NCBI GenBank assembly: GCA_025455985.1
Contig: JALOLM010000315.1
Coordinates: forward strand, 1 to 5,940
Direction: 5' to 3'
Length of the DNA stretch: 5,940 bases
DNA from: Candidatus Nanopelagicales bacterium
GTDB taxonomy: Bacteria; Actinomycetota; Actinomycetes; S36-B12; UBA10799
Shown here: positions 1-5,940 of the stretch, in pieces
How positions within the stretch are numbered: position 1 is the first letter of the stretch
Layout: each line of letters begins with the position of its first letter
Position numbers and translations under genes: made by a program
Notes under the pieces: generated by a model
Database searches by the model: none
What the model saw: only the letters and a program-made list of their open reading frames with translations
Told to the model about the DNA's origin: nothing

Positions 1-441
1 CTGGGAGTGTCGGCTGTCAGCGTCCTTGTCGATGTCGACAAACTCCCCGACGGCGCTGTGCTGGACGACGGCACTGTCCTGACCAGCACGCAGTACGACT
101 TGCTGGCCTGTGCCGCTGTGGTCAGCATCATCCTGGGCACCCGCCGGTCGGGCACGTTCGTGCCGCTGGCCTTGGGTCGCACGCGCCGAAGGGCCTCCGC
201 AGCCCAATGGGCGGCTTTGACCGCGCGCGACCGCGGCTGTCTCGGTTGTGGACGCGCACCGAGGTTCTGCCACGCCCACCACATCATCGGCTGGGCGGCC
301 GGTGGTTTGACGGATCTGGACAATTTGTGCCTCTTGTGCCCGAGATGTCACGCGGATCTGCACCATGGCCGCTACACCATCACCATGACCGGAGGGCTGC
401 CAACCATCACCCCCACCAAGCCTCCCGGCCGCCGACGATGA
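1..441 (+). CDS. HNH endonuclease-family protein, DUF222/13E12 type (3' part, start outside window)
   Basis: The frame is open to the left edge, so this is the C-terminal part of a longer protein; the GTG at 7 is not a convincing start. The visible part has the usual tail of actinobacterial DUF222/13E12 proteins: a 'DDGTVLTSTQYDLLACAA' linker, then a treble-clef HNH nuclease domain. Visible motifs are CLGC (238-249), AHHI (274-285, HNH histidines at 277 and 280), DN (319-324), CPRC (337-348) and HADLH (349-363). The two CxxC pairs probably bind structural zinc, and the His/Asn/His residues would bind the catalytic metal. The first pair is CxxC, where many relatives have a longer CxxxxC spacing. 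The family occurs in many copies per genome, often linked to mobile DNA, and its cellular role is mostly unknown. The DUF222 half is not in the window, so the subfamily call rests on the C-terminal pattern. The stop TGA (439-441) overlaps the following terminator hairpin. Confidence 0.9.
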   Translation: MGVSAVSVLVDVDKLPDGAVLDDGTVLTSTQYDLLACAAVVSIILGTRRSGTFVPLALGRTRRRASAAQWAALTARDRGCLGCGRAPRFCHAHHIIGWAAGGLTDLDNLCLLCPRCHADLHHGRYTITMTGGLPTITPTKPPGRRR

Positions 442-472
442 TCCCCCCGCCAGCTTCGGCGGCGGGGGAATC
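440..472 (+). terminator. UUCG-capped hairpin terminator after the HNH gene
   Basis: An 8-bp GC-only stem pairs 444-451 with 461-468. After a bulged A at 452 it continues with two more pairs closing a UUCG tetraloop (455-458, closed by C454-G459), an exceptionally stable cap. Three further pairs (440-442 with 470-472) lie below one C-A mismatch. No U-run follows directly; the first T5 is at 492-496. It is therefore a U-less, actinobacterial-style hairpin and not a textbook intrinsic terminator. Its position at the stop codon supports a terminator role. Confidence 0.7.
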
Positions 473-528
473 TGGATCATCCCGTGGCGCGTTTTTCATA
501 CGCTTGCACATGTTCACCTCAGGACTGT

Positions 529-564
529 TTGTTCCGGGTCGGCTTTCACCTAGACTCCCCGCCA
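529..564 (+). promoter_or_regulatory. Putative leaderless promoter of the secreted-protein gene
   Basis: A -10 hexamer TAGACT (551-556) fits the actinobacterial TANNNT pattern. A -35-like TTGTTC (529-534) lies 16 bp upstream. The -10 ends 7 bases before the ATG at 564, so transcription would start at or within a base of the start codon. There is no Shine-Dalgarno sequence in the C-rich stretch 557-563. Both points argue for a leaderless mRNA, which is common in actinobacteria, and support 564 as the start. Confidence 0.6.
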
Positions 565-650
565 TGGGCCACCGCTTGATCACTGCTGCTGTCGCTGGCT
601 GCTTCCTGATTTCGGGACTCACAGGACTCACAGCCCCCGCTGCCAATGCC
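564..650 (+). other. Signal peptide coding region
   Basis: Residues 1-29 have a short basic start (MGHR), a hydrophobic core (LITAAVAGCFLISGL) and a small-residue cleavage site A-N-A before N30. This is a Sec-type signal peptide. No twin arginine is present, so Tat export is not indicated. The VAGC at residues 10-13 resembles a lipobox, but the hydrophobic core continues well past that cysteine, so the signal peptidase I reading is preferred. Confidence 0.8.
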
Positions 651-3612
651 AACGTCTCAGTCACTTCCAGTGTCGTCACGGCCAAAGCCGGCGACCTCAA
701 ATCCAGCCCCTCGCCGCAGGTCTATCTCGACACCGACGGGCAGTTGTTCGGACTCCCAGGCGTCCGTATCGATGACCCCAATGCGAACATCCCGGACTCC
801 ACGTTCCAGGGGCAGTTCATCGAGGCGAAGTTCTCCACGTGGCTGCAGGTCGTGGTACTCAACCGGTCCGACCTGAGCCAGGTCTACGCCAAGAACTACT
901 CGTGCCCCCAGGTCGTGGGCCAGCGCCGCTACGACGCCGGCGAGAAGGCTGCTGCCCCATGCATCGCCGCCGTGCAGCAGGACTTCATCAACAACAAACT
1001 CGGTGACGGGCACCTCGTCATCGCCACGAACTTCGGGCAGTTCAGCAACGATCAGGCCCCCTACGGTGTCATCAAGGCGCTCAAGCCGATCGGCGTGCAG
1101 CCGGTGTGGTGGTGGGGTGCCGACGCACAACTGACCCCGGGTACGTTCTCCGCGGTGGGAGTGCCCGGATCCAAGCCGGGCGAGGCGTACCAGGTGGCGG
1201 GCAACTCCGGCACCCGGGATCAAGCCGCCGTCCGTACCCTGCTGGCCCGCAATACGTCCGGCACCTACGACGTCATGCCGAATGACCGGGTGGAATTCGT
1301 GACCGACGCCCGGGCCTCAGATGAGAAGACCCACGTGATGCGGATCAACGGCAAGCGGGTGTCTCACGCAATCGACGGGGGTGGGTACCACGTGGCGTGG
1401 TTCGACCGAGGCGCCGGTTCCCCCGCACTGATCAACGTCGAGGACGATTTCTTCGCCACCGCCGACCCGAAGAAGGGCCGCAGCGAGGTCGTCCGCATGA
1501 CCAAGACCATCCGCGATATCGCGAGCACCGACCGGATCGGCTTCGTCGCCTCCGTGGGCCAGCCGATGCCTAAGGACTTCGACTACCAGACCAGCCTGGC
1601 TGTGGACGATCTGGTTGACGCGTTGCAGTGGCTCGGCGCCACCCGCAACGGCGCGTACGGCCCGCTGGACAAGAAGACGGCTCGCGGACAGTCGTATTCG
1701 CTGGTGGGTCACGGCGACGGTCCTGGCGTGGAGAGCACTCAACTGACCAAGCCCCCGGCCTTGGGCGGAGCCAACAAGTGTCGGAAGGCCAAGCGGAAGT
1801 GCCTGCAAGGCGACGTCCCCGGCAAAGTCAGACCGCGGGCGCTGCAGGAGGGCCAGAACGACGCTGGGATCGCCGGCATCCTCAGCCGGGACAACCTGTG
1901 GCGTTACGAACCCACGATCACGCTGGATGGCGACACCGATCCGGAGATCCCGCCGGTCAGTGTGGTCTACGACCAGCCCACAGCGTGGCCGGGTGACGAC
2001 GACGTGGCCTTCAGCAACGCGATCGCCGACATTGGGCAAGCGGCAAACCTGGGCAAGAATCCGCGGGCGCAGTACTGGACGCAGACCTACCGCGCGGCCT
2101 ACTGGAACAACCGCCTCGACGACGTGCGAGCGGCGACCTTCCAACCGGCTTTGGGCTATACGCAGGCCACGTTCGACAAGGCCCAGGCGCAGTTGGTCCA
2201 GGAGATCAAGTGGGTCAAGGAGACCTACGAGTACTACGACGCTCTCGCGAGGCCCTACGAGAAGGCAGGTCTGCAGACCTGGGCGAAGATGACCGCGGTC
2301 GCTGACAGCATCAACAACTCCATCGACGTGCCGAAGTCACGCAAGGTGACCGCGGACGTCATGACCATCACGCGAGCGGCGGCCGAACTCGTGGGTGAGT
2401 TCCCGGGTGTCGGCAAGGTCGTGAGCCTGACGATGGCCACGTTCGACCTGGCCGCCGAGATCGCCGAGGTAGCCAGCGGTGAGGTGGAGCAAGAGTTCAG
2501 CGCTGCGGTTTCGGAACTGGGGGAGAAGACCGCCGACCGCCTTGACGAGGTCAGCACGACGGTCGGCACGAACTTCCCCCGCATCGTCGTCTCGGACTAC
2601 GCGAAACTCAAGCGGGTGGGTCAGTGCGCCGGCACCTCCAAGGAGTGCGAGGACGCCGACGAGTGGACCCTGACGCCGGAGGGACTCAAGGAGAGTTCGG
2701 AACAGTTCAAGAAGTCCATGTCCGTGATGTTCTACCAGTCCCTGCTGCCGGCGAAGTACAAGGCCTTCAAGCTCGACGCGAGCCCCCGCAAGCAGGCCAA
2801 CACGGCGATCTGCGCGGTCGACCTGAAGGACATTTTCAACGGGAACAAGCCCTGGAAGGACGCCGCGCCGAGGGTGTCGAGCCCCGTGCGCCTGTACGCC
2901 TCCCACAACGGTGACGGTCTGTACAACGTGCTTGCCCTTGGAGCCACGAAGAACGAGAATCAGCTGTTCAACGAGCTGAGCTACCCGAGCGCCGGAGCGC
3001 TTGAGCCTCTGTTCGGCCTTGGCAAGGAGCAACTCAAGGCCGATCCCGAAGCGTTCATCGAGCGGTCCTGGGACTCCGTCGTGCCGGGCTCCAAGTACGC
3101 CTGCGTATGGGACAAGAACGCCAGCGCCACCCGCGACCGGTACCAGCGGCCGAAGCCCTCACCGGGACTCGGGCACGGCCTGACCCGGGACGTCAAAGCC
3201 CGGATCTACAACGACACCGGTCGGCGGATGTGGGTTGCTGCCTACTACGACCGGGACGCCAAGCACGACTGGAAGATCGTCGAGCCTGGTGCCTACTCCG
3301 AGGGCTACAGCAGCGACCCGTACGTGGTGAACACCCTGCGTATGGGCGTGCTGTTCCATGACCCCGCCCGGGGTACCGGCGACCAGGACGAACTGCTTTT
3401 CGAGAATCCCTCGACGTCCAACCCGCGAATCTGGCATCAGCGCACGGATCCCTGGTCGCACAACTTCACGTTCGAGGTCAAACGGCTACCCGTACAACGT
3501 GTTCATGAAGCTCGACGATCCCACCTACCACTACTTCTGGTTCACCGCGGCGTACAGTCTGCGGCCCAACACGCCGCTGAGCCCCCCGGGCGAACCGTGG
3601 GGCAGGGAGTAG
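564..3612 (+). CDS. Large secreted multidomain protein of unknown function, interrupted by one frameshift
   Basis: I do not recognise the whole protein. It starts at ATG 564, supported by a -10 seven bases upstream and by a signal peptide: MGHR, a hydrophobic core, and an ANA|N signal peptidase I site after residue 29. An in-frame ATG at 510 would add 18 non-signal residues. Residues about 84-213 and 258-391 look like two tandem ILEI/FAM3-type domains: a VVVLN or HVAWFD strand, a helix, a VIATN or IGFVAS strand, a second helix, then a VG..G..PG-like strand. Residues about 503-670 are helical, with a hydrophobic stretch at 602-639. Residues from about 876 are beta-rich and aromatic. The mature part has eight cysteines (114, 133, 406, 413, 688, 695, 750, 847), suiting disulfides outside the cytoplasm. 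No C-terminal anchor or LPXTG is seen. The frame breaks at 3480-3482; with one A removed the product is 1015 residues ending at TAG 3610-3612. Left unrepaired, frame 0 runs to 3662 with an implausible Arg-rich tail. It could be an adhesin, a toxin-like protein or an envelope-associated binding protein; the sequence does not decide. Confidence 0.85.
3480..3482 (+). other. Frameshift site in the secreted-protein gene
   Basis: Up to GTC at 3477-3479 the coding frame is the one that starts at 564. From 3481 the coherent frame is one base further on, reading NGYPYNVFMKLDDPTYHYFW and onward for 43 codons to TAG at 3610-3612. About 40 of those 43 codons end in G or C, as in the rest of the gene. The original frame over the same stretch has many A/T third positions and gives an Arg/His/Pro-rich peptide. 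Removing one A from the AAA gives FEV followed directly by NGY. An assembly error, a real inactivating indel, and frameshifted translation cannot be told apart here. Confidence 0.85.
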
Positions 3613-3662
3613 GGGACCGTTCGTACATATTCGCCGGTTGCCAGCGGGTAAACCGTCGGTGA

Positions 3663-5465
3663 ATGCACGATGATGCCCCTATGCGGGTGCCCGTCGTCGA
3701 GTGGATCAAGTCCTACCAGATCCGCTACCTCGGCCCCGACCTCATCGCTGGCATCGTCGTCGCGGCGCTGGCGATGCCGCAGTCGTTGGGTTACTCCGGA
3801 ATCGCTGGAGTGCCCATCCTGGTCGGTCTCTACTCGATCCCCCTGGCACTCATCGCCTATGCCGTTTTCGGCTCATCGCCGCGGTTGGTCGTGGGACCCG
3901 TGTCCACGGTGTCGGTGCTGTCCGGGACGTTGGTGGCAGACCTCTCGGGCGGTGATCCCGAGAAGGCCGTCGGCCTGACGGCGGCCCTGGCGTTTGCCAC
4001 CGGCGGTGTGCTCATCTTGGGCGGACTGCTGCGCCTTGGGTGGGCCGCGGAGTTCATGTCGAGACCGATCGTGACCGGATTTGTGTTCGGGCTGGTCCTG
4101 CTGATCGTGCTCGGTGAGATCCCCAGCCTGCTGGGCATGCCGCCGGAGAAGGGTGACGTGCTGGCCCGGGCTTGGTCCATCGCGACCTCCTTGGGCGACA
4201 TCAATCCGTTGACGGCTGCGATCGGCCTGACGGCACTGGCCATCCTGTTCCTGGGTGCCCGCTTCGTCCCGCGGGTGCCCTGGGGACTGCTGGTCCTCAT
4301 CGGCTCGATCCTGCTCTCTGGTGCGCTGGACCTGGCTGCCCGCGGCGTGACCACCGTCGGTGCCGTTCCAACTGGCTTTCCCCCCTTCGGCTTGCCCGAC
4401 GTCGACCTCGGCGATCTCGGTCCGATCGTGACCGGCGGTGTCGCCTTGGCTTTGGTCGGCCTCGCTGAAGGGCTGTCTGCCGCACGCTTGCTGGCCGCCC
4501 GGGGCGGCTACACGGTGGACACCGATCAGGAACTGCTGGCCATGGGGGCCTCAAACCTGGGCTCCGGGTTCTCCGGGGGGATGGGGGTCGCGGGTTCGCT
4601 GTCGAAGACCGCCGCCGCCGAACGAGCCGGGTCGAAGACGCAAATCACCGGGGTCTCTGCCGCAGTCATCGTTTTCATCGCAATCGTGGCGCTGGCCGGC
4701 AGTCTGTCGCCATTGCCCAAGACCGTCCTGTCGGCGATCGTCATTCAGGCCGTTTGGGGTCTGATGGATGTTGCGGCCATCCGGCGTTACAAGCAGGTCC
4801 GGCGCAATGACTTCACCTCCAGCCTTGCCGCGCTAGTGGGTGTGTTGCTGCTCGGGCCGCTATACGGCTTGCTTGCCGCTATTGCGCTGGCCGTGCTGGG
4901 CCTGGTCTACCGCTCGAGCCGTATTGACATGGAGGTCATGGGCAAGGTTCCTGACGAGAAGGCCGCGTGGGGGAGCATTCGTAACCACCCCGAGCGCAAG
5001 ACCTACGACGGAGTGATCGTCATCCGCCTGGATGCGCCCTTGTTCTGGGCCAACGCCACACAGATCGCCGATGGGGTGCTTAGCGAGGTTGCCAAGTCTG
5101 AAGACATCCATGCGGTGCTGATCGATCTTGAGGCCACCAGTCAGCTCGACACCACCAGCGTGGATGCCCTCGAACTCATCCGTACCCGCTTGGAGCAACA
5201 GGGCATCGAGCTCTACCTCGTGCGGGTCTTCTACTTGGCGCGTCAGGTGCTGGCCAAGTCAGGTTTCATCGACGCCCTGGGGGAGGGCCGCATGTGGCAC
5301 AGCATTTCGGCGGGCGTTCGGGCCGCGCGCAAGGACCTCGGGATCGAGGGGAAATCGCACCCGCAGTTCGACGACGAGAATGGTGAAGATCGGCTCGCAC
5401 CCGACGAGGAGTCAGCCGGGGGATACACCGACACGGACCTGCCGAAGCAACGCTGGTGGCAGTGA
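3663..5465 (+). CDS. SulP/SLC26-family anion transporter with C-terminal STAS domain
   Basis: This is a 600-residue inner-membrane permease of the SulP family, whose bacterial members move sulfate, bicarbonate or dicarboxylates, usually with H+ or Na+. Family signatures: PQSLGYSGIAGVP (39-51) in the first half, GSSPRLVVGP (70-79), the conserved transmembrane glutamate in GLAEG (E269), and the block at 298-327 (NLGSGFSGG, then SKTAAAERAGSKTQ). Hydrophobic segments fill residues about 20-420, consistent with the 14-helix UraA-like fold. A STAS domain spans about 448-555 (DGVIVIRLDAPLFWANA) with the DTTS loop at 496-499, where relatives carry a regulatory or phosphorylatable Ser/Thr. An acidic tail ends in RWWQ. 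Substrate cannot be assigned; no carbonic anhydrase or sulfate-assimilation gene is adjacent. The start is uncertain: ATG 3663 and ATG 3681 both lack a good Shine-Dalgarno sequence. The gene begins 50 bp after the repaired upstream stop (3612). The TGA at 3660-3662 that abuts ATG 3663 belongs to the frameshifted tail, so the apparent tight coupling is probably an artefact. Confidence 0.93.
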   Translation: MHDDAPMRVPVVEWIKSYQIRYLGPDLIAGIVVAALAMPQSLGYSGIAGVPILVGLYSIPLALIAYAVFGSSPRLVVGPVSTVSVLSGTLVADLSGGDPEKAVGLTAALAFATGGVLILGGLLRLGWAAEFMSRPIVTGFVFGLVLLIVLGEIPSLLGMPPEKGDVLARAWSIATSLGDINPLTAAIGLTALAILFLGARFVPRVPWGLLVLIGSILLSGALDLAARGVTTVGAVPTGFPPFGLPDVDLGDLGPIVTGGVALALVGLAEGLSAARLLAARGGYTVDTDQELLAMGASNLGSGFSGGMGVAGSLSKTAAAERAGSKTQITGVSAAVIVFIAIVALAGSLSPLPKTVLSAIVIQAVWGLMDVAAIRRYKQVRRNDFTSSLAALVGVLLLGPLYGLLAAIALAVLGLVYRSSRIDMEVMGKVPDEKAAWGSIRNHPERKTYDGVIVIRLDAPLFWANATQIADGVLSEVAKSEDIHAVLIDLEATSQLDTTSVDALELIRTRLEQQGIELYLVRVFYLARQVLAKSGFIDALGEGRMWHSISAGVRAARKDLGIEGKSHPQFDDENGEDRLAPDEESAGGYTDTDLPKQRWWQ

Positions 5466-5477
5466 GTCGGTTCAAGG

Positions 5478-5498
5478 GTGACGGAGTTGCGTCGTCAC
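5478..5498 (+). terminator. Weak candidate hairpin terminator after the transporter gene
   Basis: GTGACG (5478-5483) pairs with CGTCAC (5493-5498) around a 9-nt loop, beginning 13 bases after the transporter stop. The stem is short and no U-run follows, so this is only a candidate. The much longer palindrome at 5581-5630 may be the real transcript end. Confidence 0.3.
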
Positions 5499-5565
5499 GA
5501 CCAGGGAGATGCGCTGTCCGACAAGGTATTCGGGGCAAGTCCTGCTGTGCATACCCGCGGCACCA

Positions 5566-5664
5566 GCGTTGGTTGATGCTCGGGTAGTTGGTTGACGCTC
5601 AAACGGTGACGAGCGTCAACCAACTACCCGAACCCCACCCAACTGCTCGAACATCAACCAACGC
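5566..5664. repeat. Nested inverted repeat built from 19-nt units (REP-like element)
   Basis: The core is a perfect 20-bp inverted repeat (5581-5600 against 5611-5630) with a 10-nt loop. Outside it, a second perfect 13-bp pair (5566-5578 against 5652-5664) encloses the core. The arms are built of 19-nt units close to TTGGTTGAYGYTCGGGTAG. The plus strand has a unit at 5569-5587 and a partial one from 5588. The minus strand has units at 5661-5643, 5642-5624 (diverged) and from 5623 inward. The right arm therefore has one more unit than the left, which accounts exactly for the 19-nt difference in spacing between inner and outer stems (21 against 2). It lies between convergent genes, typical of REP-type palindromes or of a two-way transcript end. 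No U-tract flanks it. It is not a CRISPR array because there are no unique spacers. Confidence 0.85.
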
Positions 5665-5801
5665 GCGCAACAGACGTCGGTCAGTCCTGAGCCCTCGCCC
5701 ATGATCGAGTTCGCCACGATTCCTATCAGCGGTCAGAGGCCGTGCGGTTTTCGGGCAACCTGGTTGTCGGTTTGCCACATCGCTTCCAAAGGCCACACGC
5801 G

Positions 5802-5834
5802 AAAAGGCGCCGGCGATCGAAACCGTCCGGCGCC
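5802..5834 (-). terminator. Intrinsic terminator of the minus-strand gene
   Basis: A perfect 8-bp stem, GGCGCCGG (5806-5813) against CCGGCGCC (5827-5834), encloses a 13-nt loop. On the minus strand it is followed at once by four T residues (complement of AAAA at 5802-5805). It begins 14 bases past the stop codon of the minus-strand gene. This is a textbook rho-independent terminator and supports that short partial gene as real. Confidence 0.88.
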
Positions 5835-5848
5835 CTTCCGCGAGCAGA

Positions 5849-5940
5849 TCACACGACAGGCGGGCTGCCCTTGAGGTGAGGAGTCGGGTCCTGGTCGAAC
5901 TCGGCGAGCTCTTCCTCGCTCGGGATCTCCGCCTCGACAT
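5849..5940 (-). CDS. Hypothetical protein, C-terminal 29 codons only
   Basis: Reading the minus strand from 5938, an open frame encodes VEAEIPSEEELAEFDQDP and continues to ...KGSPPVV before TGA at 5851-5849. The peptide is acidic and ordinary in composition, with mostly G/C third positions. It is followed 14 bases later by a strong terminator on the same strand. The overlapping minus-strand frame that starts with ATG at 5940 gives an Arg/Ser-rich peptide that reads through the terminator and the repeat, so it is not preferred. Too little is visible to name a family. The gene converges on the transporter gene. Confidence 0.72.
   Translation of the reverse strand, partial: VEAEIPSEEELAEFDQDPTPHLKGSPPVV

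Larger units (their letters stand above)
5466..5848. other. 383-bp gene-free region between convergent genes
   Basis: I see no credible gene on either strand here. From left to right it holds a weak 6-bp hairpin after the transporter stop (5478-5483 pairing with 5493-5498, no U-tract), an inverted array of 19-nt repeats (5569-5661), about 140 bp (5665-5801) with no feature I can support, and the minus-strand terminator at 5802-5834. The longest open frames across it run through the repeat or the terminator stem and look like chance frames. Confidence 0.75.

Noticed and set aside
207..563. N-terminal extension of the secreted-protein frame back to an ATG at 207
   Set aside because: It overlaps the HNH gene in another frame, crosses the terminator hairpin, and would bury the signal peptide behind about 119 Arg/His/Pro-rich residues. 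ATG 564 has a promoter and a signal peptide.
591..602. Lipobox-like VAGC at residues 10-13, suggesting a lipoprotein
   Set aside because: The cysteine is very close to the N-terminus, and the hydrophobic core continues for another ten or so residues to a good A-N-A cleavage site.
3483..3662. Frame-0 C-terminal tail of the secreted protein ending at TGA 3660-3662
   Set aside because: Third-position bias is lost and composition is Arg/His/Pro-rich, while the next frame keeps a normal coding signal over the same bases.
3613..3662. Promoter in the gap before the transporter gene
   Set aside because: A TAAACC box (3649-3654) lies 8 bases before ATG 3663, but it misses the key final T and no suitable -35 is found at normal spacing. 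A small CGGTT/AACCG hairpin here is also too weak to call.
5569..5661. CRISPR array
   Set aside because: The units abut with no unique spacers and are arranged head to head, and no cas gene is present.
5701..5874. Plus-strand ATG frame of 57 codons
   Set aside because: It has no ribosome site and passes through the minus-strand terminator and the end of the minus-strand gene. It looks like a chance frame.
5599..5940. Minus-strand frame of 113 codons starting at 5940
   Set aside because: It runs through the terminator stem and the inverted repeat, has shadow-like Arg/Ser-rich composition, and overlaps a better minus-strand frame that ends just before the terminator.

Overview
The window is GC-rich with strongly G/C-biased third codon positions. 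It carries the C-terminal half of a DUF222/13E12-type HNH protein, a family expanded in Actinobacteria, and at least one promoter that looks leaderless. Together these point to a high-GC actinobacterium. Nothing in the sequence fixes the genus.

Layout from left to right. (1) Positions 1-441 (+) are the 3' part of an HNH endonuclease-family gene whose start lies outside the window. Its stop codon sits in the base of a strong UUCG-capped hairpin (440-472). (2) A 91-bp gap (473-563) holds a promoter whose -10 ends seven bases before an ATG at 564. (3) Positions 564-3612 (+) encode a large secreted protein of about 1015 residues that I cannot assign to a characterised family. The reading frame is broken once, by one extra base at or near the AAA at 3480-3482. 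The protein has a signal peptide, two tandem N-terminal segments that resemble the ILEI/FAM3 fold, a helical middle with one hydrophobic stretch, and a beta-rich C-terminal domain. It has eight cysteines outside the signal peptide. (4) After a 50-bp gap, 3663-5465 (+) encode a 600-residue SulP/SLC26-type anion transporter with a C-terminal STAS domain. (5) Positions 5466-5848 hold no gene. They contain an unusual inverted array of a 19-nt repeat (5569-5661) and a classic minus-strand terminator (5802-5834). (6) Positions 5849-5940 (-) are the last 29 codons of a gene running convergently into this region.

There is no evidence that the genes form one pathway. The HNH gene is cut off by its terminator, and the secreted-protein gene has its own promoter. 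The transporter may be co-transcribed with the secreted-protein gene, or expressed from a promoter in the 50-bp gap that I cannot identify clearly. The items most worth following up are the secreted multidomain protein, its frameshift, and the palindromic 19-nt repeat array.
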